Source of the DNA: Liolophura sinensis
Taxonomy: Eukaryota; Mollusca; Polyplacophora; Chitonida; Chitonidae
Length of the DNA stretch: 64,000 nt
Assembly: GCF_032854445.1 (NCBI RefSeq)
Contig: NC_088304.1
Span: forward strand, 9,807,704-9,871,703
Reading direction: 5' to 3'
Shown here: piece after piece, positions 1 to 11,499 of the stretch
How the letters are laid out: each line of letters starts with the position of its first letter
How positions within the stretch are numbered: position 1 is the first letter of the stretch
The notes under the pieces: generated by a model
The model's input: only the letters and a program-made list of their open reading frames with translations
Told to the model about the DNA's origin: nothing
The model's database searches: none
Program-made: the position numbers and the translations under genes

Positions 1-3000
1 TGCAACCAGCTTGCTCCTGCAACTGCAACTTTGGAACATCTTCAGAACCCGAACATAAAGGTAGAGTATTCAACCCATTTATCAAGAACTCATGTTCTGG
101 TTGGCACAATGGTTTGCATTAAAGAATCAATGTACAAATTTTAAACTCTCATAAAGCGAAATATTTTAATTGTAGCTATGTTTGATTTTTTGTCTTAAAT
201 CTCAAGACGTTTGATAATTATGGCTCCCGGCCTTTGAGCTAAGGCAGGATGGCCTTAAAAATCTTCCATTTCTACATTTAGCTTGGGTGGAGGTTTGTAG
301 TCACGGAGAGCCTTCTAGTTTTAGTGCTTTCTGATTTAAAGTTACCTTCTAGTTTTGGAGGTTCACATTCTATTCTCGGTCCGCTTGAATAGGGAGCAGT
401 AGTCTTTCACGTTTAAAATTTGTAAAATTTCTTTCTGCATGACAGCAGTCTCCCAATTAAAGGTCTCAGTGGATGTTCTACAGTGGCCTACCAATGAGAT
501 TTCCTCTTTCAAAAGGTCATTTTCCCGAGACATCTAAACCTAGGTCACGGGGCTTTATTGGTCGCCTCGAGATTTGCAGCACGGTCCACAAGACACCGCA
601 TTCTGGAGAGTTGGTGCTATTCCTCAGTTAAGAGTTAAAAGCTTTAACTGTCTGTAAATTGGCAACAGTACTGGCCAAACATATCGGTTTATAATCTTTA
701 CTGCGGTGGATCCTGAAGATTTCAACTGATCTTCGAGATCACTATCTCGTGACCTCTGACCTTAGGTCACGGTTTCTTATTTTACGGTCCACAAGACATT
801 GTTATTTGCGGTAGACTGATGGGGAAAACTATTCGTGACCCCTGTGCCTAGAGGGTCAGATCAAGGTGTCGGTGTGGTCTTTAACTGGTTTGCACGCCAC
901 CTAGTGGAAATGTAGCACACGTTTTTGTTCGTAGAAACCAAAAAAATCCATTTTATATAAGTAGACGCATTTCAATATGTAGGCCACAAATTCACACAAA
1001 TTTTGTTACATTATTCTGTATATATAGATGAAAACCAACGACATTAGAAAAAAAATAATATTTCATTCGATAAATCATACTGGCGTCGGGATCTGACCAT
1101 CATAAGCATGGTTGATCAATTTCAATTTTAGCATATATTTAGATTATATATGTTGATAATACACTCGAAAAAATAATCTGTTAATTTTATCAGAAAGTCA
1201 TTTGCCTGAATTATGCTGGAATGTATTCTGTTATTATGACATAACAATGTGTCATATTTAAACCAACATCCTATTAGTCTAATGCAATTTATATGTTACC
1301 TTGGTTCTGAAAAAAGTGATGAGGGATCTCTGTGGTCTAGTGGTGACGTGTTGACACAGAGCAATGACCAAGAATCTTCTCAAAAATGCGGTTGTTATGA
1401 GTTCAAGTCCAGCTCATGTTGACTTCCTACCCGGTCGTAGAGGTAAGCGTGGGTGTCCCAGGGCTCCTGTCCCGTTTCCACCCACCACAATGCTTTATGT
1501 TATATAAGTGGAATATTCTTGAGTACAATATGAAGAATGAAGTACATCAAACGTATGAAATGAAAAAAAAAACGATTGACTAATTTTTCGCTTTGACTCA
1601 CAAGGTGGATATAAAAGCGGTATATAGCGTCATAAAATACTGTTGATGTTCAAAGCTAAAAAAACAACCCATAAAAATAAGGCAAGCGTCATCAATAAGG
1701 CGATTAAATATTATTCATTTTTACAGATTTTTCAACTGAATCGGATGTGTGAAGATTGATTTTATTTGATAATGTTCATGTATGTGGCCAACGACGTCAC
1801 ATCAACTATTCTCTGGCCCCAAAACTGGTATCTAGCTGTTGCCAGATTCGCCGTTTCATCATAGACACGCATTACATGAGAAAAGTTCACAAGAGAATTG
1901 TTCAGGCCTGTGGAAACAGTTTTGTGACGTCATTGAGGTCATATATCAGTATGTGTTATAAGGCAATCACACACAATCCATAAATTTGTCTGTATGTGAT
2001 TCAGTGCAAAATATCTAACAAAAGGAAGTAAAGGTATTTTCAGATCCAGTTTTTATTGGTCTTTCAGCATACCCTATTTTCGATTTTATGTTTTTTTCCC
2101 TTTAAACGCCGATTTCCGGTAGAAAAATACAACCTCAATCATTCAATAACACTGTTACTTTTTGTCTTGTGGAAAATGCACCATACGTCAAGTGAGCATC
2201 GTACCGATACTGTACATTTGAAGTTGTGATCCGCGCTACAATGGCTATATGTAGTTGTATATGGTAGATCATTGTTTTAACTGTCGTCTACTTCATTCAC
2301 AAGGAGCTGATTGTAAGCGAGTTATAATGTAACCACTTTTTACATTTATCTTAACGATTGAAATAGATGTCCATAAATTGTCTCTCTCACCATTTTACCA
2401 TGAAATTAATTTGTGGTCGGAAAACATTCCCAGTTTTCCAGTGGAAGCATGTCTATTATAATGCCTTATCGCTTGTAGAGCATTGTGAGTGGAAAATGGT
2501 CTTCAAGGCCGTCAGCGGTCAAGGTCATCGCGTTTTCAACGACTTTGTGAACGGTGGTGACATCAATGGGGGCGTGGAACAGGCGCAGCAGATTACTTCC
2601 GGCATGCGTTATAGAGACAGCGAGATCTTGGACTACTGGTACCTCCATTATATTAAACAGGTATACCTAAATACTATTACTCTACACGAACGGGTGAAGA
2701 GTGTTCACGCGTTGCAAAAGGAACTATGTACACCCTAAATATTATCTCTTAAATTTAACTTAAAATCATGTTTTATCATAGTACTATTCTGTTAGTTTAA
2801 CAGATTAGGTTTCCGCTGACTCGACTGTGGCCTTACGTCATTACCCTGTTAAAACTAGTGCTGCCTTTAACACTTAAAAGGTTTCCGCTGACTCGACTGT
2901 GGCCTTACGTCATTACCCTGTTAAAACTAGTGCTGCCTTTAACACTTAAAAGGTTTCCGCTGACTCGACTGTGGCCTTACGTCATTACCCTGTTAAAACT

Positions 3001-6000
3001 AGTGCTGCCTTTAACACTTAAAAGGTTTCCGCTGACTCGACTGTGGCCTTACGTCATTACCCTGTTAAAACTCGTGCTGCCTTTAACACTTAAAAGGTTT
3101 CCGCTGACTCGACTGTGGCCTTACGTCATTACCCTGTTAAAACTAGTGCTGCCTTTAACACTTAAAAGGCTAGATGACTCTGTTGTGGCCTTAAGTCAGA
3201 CACTGTTAACACTAAATTCCTCTCCTTAACACTTCAAAGGCTGGATGACTCTGTTGTGGCCTTACGTCACACACTGTTAACATTAAATTGCTGTCCTTAA
3301 CACTTCAAAAGCTGGATGACTCTGTTGTGGCCTTACGTCAGACACTGTTAACACTAGTGCTGCCTTTAACACTTAAAAGGCTAGATGACTCTGTTGTGGC
3401 CTTACATCAGACAATGTTAACACTAAATTGCTCTCCTTAACACTTAAAAAGATGGATAACTAGTTTGAGCCCTTACGTCAGGGCATTGTTAAACGTAAAT
3501 AGCTGCTTTGAAGACTTAAAAGGCCGGGTGACTCTGTTGTGGCCTTACGGCAGACGCTGTTAATACTAAATTGCTGTCCTTAACACTTAAAAGGCTGGGT
3601 AACTAGTTAGGACATTGTTGAAAGAGCTGCCTTCAATACTTAAAAAGTGGAATGGTTCTGTTGTGGCTTACGTAAGACACTGTTAACATTAAATTGCTCT
3701 GTTTAACACTTAAAAGAATGTATCACTAGTTTGTGCCCTTACATCAGGGCGCTTTTAAAACTAAAAAAAACTGCCTTTAACACTTGAAAGGCTAGGTGAC
3801 TCTGTTGTGGCTTACGTAAGACACTGTTAACATTAAATTGCTCTCCTTAACACTTAAAAGGATGTATCACTAGTTTGTGCCCTTACATCAGGGCGCTTTT
3901 AAAACTAAAAAAAACTGCCTTTAACACTTGAAAGGCTGGGTGACCCTGTTGTGGCTTACGTAAGACACTGTTAACATTAAACTGCTCTCCTTAACACTTA
4001 AAAGGATGTATCACTAGTTTGTGCCCTTACATCAGGGCGCTTTTAAAACTAAAAAAAACTGCCTTTAACACTTGAAAGGCTGGGTGACTCTGTTGTGGCT
4101 TACGTAAGACACTGTTAACATTAAATTGCTCTCCTTAACACTTAAAAGGATGTATTACTAGTTTGTGCTCTTACGTCAGGGCACTTTTAAAACTAAAGGA
4201 CTGCTTTTAACACTTGAAAGGCTGGGTGACTTTGTTGTGGCCTTACGTCAAACACTGTTGATATTAAATTGCTGTCTGTAACACTTAAAAGGCTGGGTGA
4301 CTGTTTTGGCCTTACGTCATAACACTGTTAACACTAAATTGCTCTCCTTAACACCTGAAAGCAGTATGACTCTGTTAAAGCCTGACGTCAAGATATTTTT
4401 AAAACTAAAAAGTTGACTTTAACACTTATAAAACATGTCAGGACACTGTTAAAACTAAAGCCTTGTCCATAATACTTAAAAGGACGGAAGACTCGGTTGT
4501 GGCTTTAACAGTGGATGATCATCAGGTACATAGACCTATACACGTTTTCGAGATGCAGCAGTTTCTTCTGGGTGTTTCCTTCACCCAAATACGTGGTATA
4601 TAAGTGAAACATTCTTCATAAGGGTGTAAAAGGGCATTTTTAAAAAGAAATAATCAACTGAACTATTCATCTAAAAGGGTTGGCCTCGTGGTTACCATGG
4701 TAGTGCAACCTAATGTCCCAGAAACCTCTCACCTATGCGAGCTGGAAGTCCACCTCGTGCTGGCTTCCTGTCCAGTTGTATGTGGCAAGGTCTGACAGCA
4801 ATCTGCGGATGGTCGTGGGTTTCCCACGGGCCCTGCTCGGTTTCTCCGACCATAATGCTGGGCTTTTGTCCTATAATTGGAATAATCTTCAGTACAGGGT
4901 TAAACTCCAATCAACTAAAAAAAATCATTGAATACCCCATTCTTTGGGATTTGCAGGTAAAAATAGAGGTTTTCAAGGACGGTGTGAGGAAATCTTGGAT
5001 GATATTCGACGGCCTCGACTCAGACATTACCAACTGGATGTCCCAAGAGCGTTTGATTGATTCAATGTACAGCGACATGAAATTAGGGAGCTATGAAAAA
5101 TTTTCAGTGAGAGGGTTAGTTCATTTATTTATTTATTTTATTACTGTTAAATGGCGTGTTTAAGAATGTACTTATTTATTTAGCCACACTAGGTCATTAA
5201 GTTTTCACTTACAAGTTGGTGGTCATTTTTATATTACGCATGAAACCAGATTGCCTTAGGTAAACCACCGACCCTTGGTAAGTTACAGGCTAACTTTCCC
5301 CCGTGTGACGACTAGACATGCATAACACATTGGTGTATAAAACGAAAAGATGTAAACTTCTCGGTAAAGTCTTCTATGTAGCCTGTATAGCTACCGCTGA
5401 TTTGTGCCACTTCATTAGAGGGTGTATCATGAAAGACATAAGCACGTAACCTTACATCATGCGTGAGAGGGTTGAGCCTGAAATGTGGTATATCTGAAGT
5501 AGTACAGTAATTGACTGTTCAGTAATAGTTGCAACTTCTCGTAACAACGCCCCCTAGCACTATGGCCTAAGCGGAATTCATTAAAAATAAAGCAGTGATG
5601 TTCACTGAAATGGATGGATGTCCCACAACACATCTGATGTCCCACAACACATCTGATGTCCCACAACACATCTGGTGTCCCACAACACATCTGATGTCCC
5701 ACAACACATCTGATGTCCCACAACACATCTGGTGTCCCACCACACCTTCTCCTGACGTTACTTTTCGTATCTGGTAGTTTAATACAATATGTGAGCTATA
5801 TTTAACACAATAATCAACTGCAGTGACAATGTCGTATACCACAAAAACAGAATACATTCTAGCATTACTCAGAAAACAGACTTTCTGTTCAAATTCAACG
5901 AATTATTTTTGGTAAAGTCGTAACATTTGGTCTCCAAACAACTCTGATTAAAACATTTTTTCCCTTTTCCGTCAGGGATCGGAGTTACCCGATCAGCTTC

Positions 6001-9000
6001 ATCACGTTTCGCCATTACGGCCCAACTTGTGCAGACGACTGTGGATATTTGCTTGTTTCCGACTCCGAAGCCGGAAGTTCTCCATGTGCTTACCCAACTG
6101 CCTACCCTCGACCGTTCTTCCTGTATGGAAAGAAGACCGATTCCTGTAGCCTGTATGCGTCCCAAGGTTCGTATGAGCGTATTTAAAGGAAAGGACCTCC
6201 AAAAATCGAAGTAGGCATCATTAAATAGATCACTTAAAACTCTAGATAATCATAGTCCTACTTTGATTTGTTTTCTTAGATTTTTGTGAGGAGAGTTAAA
6301 GGCGTTCAAACATTTGAATTCTAAGGTGAACTTTATGGACCATACTGTCAGAGGTTAGGAACTCTGACGTCACAGGAAGTGTTTTCAACTCTAGTTAACA
6401 ACACTGAATGTTGGGATAACTCTATTACTTATGAGTAAAAGATTACTGAAATAATGTTCCCAAAAATTCCTTCCTTCTGGTCAACATCAGGAAAAAAGGT
6501 AATCTAATGTCAGAGTTCCTAGATACCGTCAGCATGGCTCATAAAGCCCAGTATAGTTTTCAAATATTTGAAAACCTTTCACACTCTAAAAAAATCTGAA
6601 ACAATTAATGAAAGTATTTTTACGCATAGTTTTCAGTTGTCTGTATGATGAACCTTACTTCATATTTTAGCTTCCGTTTACTTTAATATGGTTGAATTAT
6701 TTGATTGTTGTTTAACGCCATGCATACTGAACATTTTTTCCACTAATTTTATTCGCCTATATTCACGAGCAAAGAAGCCATCCCTATGCAAGGCGTTAAA
6801 CAACAATCAAATAAGCTAAAATATGAAGTAAAGTTGACAGCGCCAATATCGAAGCACAACTATGACGTTCCTCTCCCAGTCTTCGCCTTCTACAAAAACT
6901 ATAGATGTAAGAAAAATGTGTTCCGTGAAGAATGTCTTATCGGTCTTGTCTCGGATGTATGTCTTTTGAGTTGCTTGTACGGTATACGTCTGGGAGTCAC
7001 CTGGTTTAAATGTAAGAGGCAAAGAATAATAAAAAAAATAAATAAACTACCAGGCAAAAGAAAGGTTTCACCCACTTTTTCAGCCCATAAAACAAAAACA
7101 AAGGTAGATATAAGAATTAAGAAAGATTGGTTTATAAACAGAAATCATTGTGAAATATTCTCTCAAAAGGGCTTTAAAATATTGCCATTCAATTGGCCAC
7201 AAAACAAAATGAAAGAGACAAGGGGTCAGAAGAAAAAATTACACAAATGTAAAGTTAACTGGCAAGTGCATGTAAAGTCACAGTATCCACAGAAACGAAG
7301 GACTACAGTCATCAGTAGCGAGTGTGGCCACCCTGGGCATCAATGCAAGCAAGCACACGCCTCCGCATTGACGTCGTCAGTCACCGGATGACGTCAACAG
7401 GGATAACGTTCCATACGTTTAACAGAGCTTGCTCAAGTTCCTGTTGGTTAGTTGGAGGAGACACCAGCTGTCTCAAACGGCGGTCAAGGTGATTCCAGAC
7501 ATGCTCAATGGGGTTCATGTCTGTTGAGTTGGCTGGCCAGGGCAACACGATGACGTTTGCGGTCTCGAGGTAGTCTGTAACAATGCGGGCAGTGTGAGGT
7601 CTTGCGTTGTCGTGTTGCAAGATCGATCCTCTTGGCTGTCGTTGGAGGAAAGGAACGACGACAGGTCGCAGTACCTCATCAACGTATCGCTGGCCAGTCA
7701 GATTACCTTGCACAATAACCAGCTGCGTCTTCATTTGGTCACAAATCCCTCCCCAAACCATGACGCCTCCGCCTCCAAACGGATAAACCTCTCTTACGCA
7801 GTTTGGCGCGAGACGCTCGCCTCTTCGTCGGAAAACTCGAACTCTGTCATCGTTCCTGAATAGACAGAACCTGCTCTCGTCTGTAAACAGCACTCTCGCC
7901 CAGTCACGTCGCTGCCACCGACGTACAATACGTGCCCATCGCAATCTGCGTTCACGGTGTAAAAGGGTCAAGGCCATCCCACGGTAAAGTCGTAAACCAG
8001 CTGAACGACGCAGTGTTGTTCTGGCGCTGATGACATGGTCTAGTGCCGTCGCCGCTGTTGACGTCGCCGTGACGAATCGGTTTTGGAGGTGGATTTGCCG
8101 GATGTAGCGATCTTCAGCCGCAGTTGTTACCCTCGGTCTTCCCGATCTTGGTCTGTCTTGGGTCTGGCCTGTCTGCTGACAGCGTATCAACAACCTCCTG
8201 ATGGTGGTTTGGCTGCAGTTGAACGTTCTTGCAATGTGACGTTGCGAGACTACCATGGTGGACATGCCGATGGTCTGGTTGTCTTGGCATACTGTTTGTG
8301 TTTTTTCGGTCACTGAATGTCTGCTCTTTCGAGCAAGAGTATTTATGCAACAGTACCGCACGTGCATCACGAGCCATGCCTCAAAAGGACGTTTTGCATG
8401 TGGCCACAATTTCACAATTCCAATTGCTGCGTTCGTGACGATGCGTTCTGGTAGAGGAAACGATGCAGTCATACACTAAGTCCTGCTTAGAATCAAACCC
8501 GGAACCGCGCTTTTACTTTTTTTTATGACAAAAAATACGGTGAAACCTTTCTTTTGCCTGGTAGTTTAGTATAAAATAATACATCTAAAATTAATGGAAA
8601 TCAGTTTGTAAATCACCGGTTGTTTGCTGTAACACTGGTGCAGATTACAATTTTAGACTCCTCGCGTATAGCAGATTAAAGTTTTATTCGGCTTGACCCT
8701 TTTGCCTAATTCTGTTGCGAATATGTTGGTGAAACTGGGTAGGACTAACCCGTTTCAAAAAACACTTTCCGTTTTCAGGTAAGATTTTATAAGTTCAATA
8801 AAGATGATCTGTCAAAGAATTACAATTATAGGTACTAGTCTCTTGTCTGTTATAAGTAGTACCTGTATTTACTCAAATTTCCAAACGGTTCACTCATTAA
8901 GCATACAGATTTATTCAGTTTTCGAAATCTATGTTGAAGATATTCACTGCAGTCCAATGAAAAAAAAGATATTGTGTTTTTGTTCACAGATGCTGGCGTC

Positions 9001-9057
9001 GGTGATCGCTTTGTGATATCAGTAAAGATATGCGAAAAAGACGGTCACAGACGATGA
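1..9057 (+). CDS. 3' part of a gene for a probably secreted protein with a WKMVFKAVSG domain (five exons visible)
   Basis: Exons read 1-60 (partial), 2479-2660, 4957-5114, 5976-6166 and 8990-9057 (TGA at 9055-9057). All junctions are GT-AG and the phases agree (1, 0, 2, 1). The visible protein is about 217 residues. The first exon gives a Cys-rich tail (PACSCNCNFG). The next exons give CEWKMVFKAVSG, then IEVFKDGVRKSWMIFDGL, then FITFRHYGPTCADDCGYLLV, ending VGDRFVISVKICEKDG. From memory, the order W-K-M-V-F-K-A-V-S-G, a charged beta-like exon, and an H-Y-G-x-x-C...G-Y-L-L-V-S-D exon recalls uncharacterised extracellular proteins of molluscs and other marine invertebrates. I cannot give the domain an established name. 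The cysteines suggest disulphides and an extracellular location, but the start codon and any signal peptide lie upstream of the window. Introns hold a SINE, a 72-bp minisatellite, a 19-bp minisatellite, foldbacks and a Tc1 element. The exon at 1-60 is the least certain; it rests on phase and a donor only. Confidence 0.68.
61..2478 (+). other. Intron of the WKMVF gene
   Basis: Apart from the SINE at 1325-1560 I see no coding exon here. The stretch 950-1320 is strongly A/T-rich. The short reading frames at 1756 and 2367 have no splice or composition support, except where the second overlaps the real exon that starts at 2479. Confidence 0.5.
1325..1560 (+). mobile_element. SINE family 1 copy (tRNA-derived)
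   Basis: A tRNA-like head has an A-box-like TGGTCTAGTGGTGACGTG and a B-box-like GTTATGAGTTCAAGTCC. It is followed by the family body (CCACCACAATGCT...ATATAAGTGGAATATTCTTGAGTA). The same body recurs throughout the window in both orientations. It lies in the first visible intron of the WKMVF gene. Confidence 0.75.
2807..4500 (+). repeat. Minisatellite, 72-bp unit then diverged units of about 70 bp
   Basis: Units beginning GTTTCCGCTGACTCGACTGT start at 2809, 2881, 2953, 3025 and 3097, exactly 72 bp apart and almost identical. After 3170 the units diverge (GGCTAGATGACTCTGTTGTGG, CACTGTTAACACTAAATTGC) and continue to about 4500, with a higher-order unit around 3720-4170. Because 72 is a multiple of three, one frame stays open for 123 codons, but this is an artefact of the array. 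It lies in an intron, about 150 bp after a donor site, and does not include the junction. Confidence 0.9.
4690..4930 (+). mobile_element. SINE family 1 copy
   Basis: The copy reads from a tRNA-like head through TGCGGATGGTCGTGGGTTTC and ACCATAATGCTGG to the tail ACTCCAATCAACTAAAAAAA. It ends 27 bp before the 4957 exon of the WKMVF gene, so it sits very near that exon's branch-site region. Confidence 0.8.
5619..5750 (+). repeat. 19-bp minisatellite
   Basis: About seven units of CCCACAACACATCTGATGT (A/G variant in the third-last region) run in tandem inside the intron between the 4957 and 5976 exons. Open frames on both strands here are produced by the repeat and are not genes. Confidence 0.9.
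6305..6580. repeat. Foldback (MITE-like) element
   Basis: The left arm (around 6310-6372: CAAACATTTGAATTCTAAGG ... GGAACTCTGAC) is matched by the reverse complement of the right arm (around 6508-6575: GTCAGAGTTCCTAG ... CAAATATTTGAAAA). Arms are about 65-70 bp and imperfect. There is no coding capacity. It lies in the last intron of the WKMVF gene. Confidence 0.55.
6645..6835. repeat. Hairpin of two inverted SINE-tail-like sequences
   Basis: ATTATTTGATTGTTGTTTAACGCC near 6695 is mirrored by its exact-looking reverse complement near 6792. The flanks (CTTCATATTTTAGCTTCCG and GCTAAAATATGAAGTAAAG) are also complementary. The paired sequence resembles the tail shared by the SINEs here (GGCGTTAAAC..CAATCAAATAA). 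Confidence 0.6.
7045..8566 (-). mobile_element. Tc1-type DNA transposon, full length
   Basis: The element is 1522 bp with 28-bp terminal inverted repeats: AACTACCAGGCAAAAGAAAG... at 7045, and its reverse complement ending at 8566. It is flanked by TA at 7043-7044 and 8567-8568, the expected Tc1/mariner target duplication. It carries one transposase frame on the minus strand and sits in the last intron of the plus-strand WKMVF gene. Confidence 0.92.
7312..8472 (-). pseudogene. Tc1-like transposase (DD34E) with one premature stop
   Basis: The frame is open for 363 codons from 8472 to a TGA at 7381-7383. It contains helix-turn-helix-type DNA-binding segments (SQRHIARTFNCSQTTIRRLL, then a GRPR hook in RPRSGRPRVT). 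The catalytic core shows FTDESRF, QHDNARPHTA and DMNPIEHVW. The second D and the E are separated by 34 residues, which is the Tc1 signature DD34E. After the TGA the same frame continues for 22 more codons with a typical Tc1 C-terminal end (GGHTRY) to a TGA at 7312-7314, so a single in-frame stop trims the natural end. The catalytic triad is intact. Activity of the shortened protein cannot be judged from sequence. Confidence 0.88.
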
Positions 9058-9153
9058 TGGAAGCTAACATTTTGCTCCTCCATGGATCTAGCCTACACAG
9101 CGTTTCATGAACTGAGAAGACGGTTTCTGCAACGATCGAACTGATCATCAGGG

Positions 9154-9159
9154 AATAAA
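9154..9159 (+). terminator. Polyadenylation signal AATAAA of the WKMVF gene
   Basis: AATAAA lies 97 bp after the TGA at 9055-9057, a plausible distance for the 3' end of this transcript. Confidence 0.5.
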
Positions 9160-10019
9160 ATTATACAGTGCATCTGCATGATCATTAAAATTTACCACAC
9201 TGGTTTAAAAATACCAATACCACATATCTTGTCAGATTTCGCGCGTTGTATTTAAACTATGAAATTAGCAAGAAAATTTCAATAATCCGTTTTGGAAGAA
9301 ACATACATGTATGTAAGTATTTTCTGATTGTTTACGATAGTTAAATGTTAAAAATGTATTTAGGCTATTTTATGCCCCATTGTAAAAATTATTTCATGGT
9401 TGTTTGGGTGATGTAAAGCCGATTTTTACTGATACAAGAATGTTGTAAAATCTGAGAATATTTATGGTAATCTTATCCAGCCAAATACTTATTATTTTCG
9501 CGATAATTCGTTCCTCTCACCCCTTCTTGTTTCCACAAATACATTCGACAAAATTTCAACCCGATGCATTCCTCGATGATGCATGGCATTCAACTGTATA
9601 ATTCATACACAGGGCTAGTTCACTGTCACTTTGCTGCATTGTGAGTTACTTTCAAGAGTCGTTAAAAGTGTAGACATTTTATATGTAGGACATTAAGAAA
9701 TATACCTTTATAAGGTTGAACATTTTCTGTATGTATGTAGTGACTAAAATACAATATCCGACAGAAAAAAATGAAATAAAACCTTTGTTAGGTTTGAATA
9801 AAGTAAGTTTATTTGTACACTGCTTTGGATAGACTGTTCAGAAATACTGGTTATCAAACTGGTTTCGAACTCTCTCGCTTTGTCCTGCACATATGGAGAT
9901 ATTTGAAGCAACACCTAACCGGTGAAATATGGCCTCTTGAAAGTTCTATCCGAGTTAGGGTTTACTGTTAATGTAAATGCTTTAACAGTGGCAAAGGCGA
10001 GGTAAAAGGTTTACGGAGC

Positions 10020-10320
10020 CGTAAAAGGGACATGTCGGTTTTTTATTTTTTCCGCTTTTGAACTGGCAGTTTTTCATTTCTTTAAGTAGGTTCCAAAAAA
10101 AAAAAAAAAAAAAAAAAACCAAGAGCTTCCAGAAAGAGGGATCGGGTGGTAGTTTCACTTTTTTAAGCAGGAGAAAAAAAAAGGAAAAGAAAAACGTAAT
10201 CCGACTGATTGCTGACAGATTGCTCACGTACGGCCGGAGAGTACCCCCAGCGACCTCACTGATGAGAGGCTTCTGCGTCATTGCGCCGCGCGGGTACACT
10301 AACTACCTCGGCAACGTAGG
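10020..10320. repeat. Foldback element joined to a SINE family 1 head (minus orientation)
   Basis: GGAGCCGTAAAAGGGACATG is followed by pyrimidine- and purine-rich arms around a long A run (10096-10118). A related piece starting GGAGCCGTAAAACGG is at 13878. The right part (about 10225-10315: CTCACGTACGGCCGGAGAG... GAGAGGCTTCTGCGTCATTG) is the head of SINE family 1 on the minus strand. Confidence 0.5.
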
Positions 10321-10454
10321 CCCCCATCATATTACATAAGTAATGACTGTGTAATGGCTGACTATAACAGATAAAGCAATTCGCCACAAATGAAGAAGCT
10401 TAAATTTCACATTCGTTTTTACCAGTACTTAATTCTAATAAGGTTTTTATATTC

Positions 10455-10790
10455 ATTCGCTGGTTCAGACAGTTAAACCACTGGTTCGCTGGAACTGTGA
10501 CCAATGAGGTCGCAGGTTCGAATCCAGCTCATGCTTTTGAGCTGCGGCTTTACAACAGGAGGCTTGTCAGGTGCTTTCCTCCACACATAAATCCGATCGA
10601 CATTGTATATTTATTCGATGGTTCAGACGGTTAAACCCCTTGCTCGCTGCAACTATCAGGTCTGTGACCAGTGAGGTCGCGTGTTCGAATCCAGCTTATG
10701 CTTCTTGGACTGCGGCTTTACGACAGGAGGCTTGTCAGGTGCTTTCCTCCACACATAAATCCGATCGACATTGTATAAGGGAAAGACTTT
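10455..10790 (+). mobile_element. Two tandem copies of SINE family 3
   Basis: Copies at about 10460-10605 and 10615-10780 share GGTTCAGACAGTTAAACC, a B-box-like GTTCGAATCCAGCT, GCTGCGGCTTTACAACAGGAG and CACATAAATCCGATCGACA. A further diverged copy is at 50190. The tRNA-type B box supports a pol III origin. Confidence 0.65.
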
Positions 10791-10899
10791 TGGATATGGC
10801 GTGAAACACAAATTATCAAACAAATAAATGAATAAATCAAGATTTTGGCGGGTGGAAGAAACAGAGCAGAGTGTGAATGAGTGTAACGGCCGCACTTCC

Positions 10900-11216
10900 T
10901 CACGTGTACACGAATGAGTAGAAATCAGGAGACCTGGGATCAAACCCTGGTCGGGTCATACCAAAGGCTTTAAAATGATACTTACTGTTGCCTCGCTTGG
11001 TGTTCAGCACTGAGAGATTAGAGCAGGGATACAGACTGATTGGCCCGGTGTTAATATAATGCGACTGAGTTGGGTGTAATGTCTGGTCTCTTCGGTTAGA
11101 TACGGCACTTTGGCGGCACGGCCTCGCCCTACCACAAGATGACATGGTATATGTACACACCTAATGACTCTTCGTCGTCCTGTGGCTGAAACATTGTTAA
11201 GTACGAACACCAAGCA
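10900..11216 (+). mobile_element. SINE family 2 copy
   Basis: The head has a B-box-like GGGATCAAACCCTGGTCGGG. The body contains AGCACTGAGAGATTAGAGC, GGCCCGGTGTTAATATAATG and ACTCTTCGTCGTC, and it ends GTTAAGTACGAACACCAAGC. The same body occurs near 20600, 28880, 47750 and 63240. Confidence 0.75.
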
Positions 11217-11402
11217 TGCATGCATGCATGCATGCCTGCCTGCCTGCCTACCTACCTACCTACCTACCTACCTACCTACCTACCTACCTACCTACCTACC
11301 TACCTACCTACCTACCTACCTACCTACCTACATACATACATACATACATACATACATACATACATACATACATACATACATACATACATACATACATACA
11401 TG
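11216..11402 (+). repeat. Compound tetranucleotide microsatellite
   Basis: TGCA repeats pass into TGCC, then a long TACC run (about 11246-11330), then a long ATAC run to about 11400. It starts directly at the SINE family 2 tail. Open frames reading as Leu-Pro-Thr-Tyr or His-Thr-Tyr-Ile here are repeat artefacts. Confidence 0.95.
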
Positions 11403-11499
11403 AATGATACACAGTCAAACCACAGCCATCCATGCCTAATCGACGCTTGTCGTTTGTACGTGAGAAACTACAAGCAAAACAAATAACAATTGGCATATT

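Noticed and set aside
2858-3229. 123-codon open frame with a repeated Leu/Pro/Thr motif
   Set aside because: It is the 72-bp minisatellite read in one frame; no splice, start or codon-use support.
6786-7391. 201-codon plus-strand frame
   Set aside because: It covers SINE-tail hairpin and the end of the Tc1 element; composition is Lys-rich low-complexity and no motif is present.
11164-11486. Overlapping frames rich in Leu-Pro-Thr-Tyr and Ile-His-Thr-Tyr
   Set aside because: Pure translation of tetranucleotide microsatellite.
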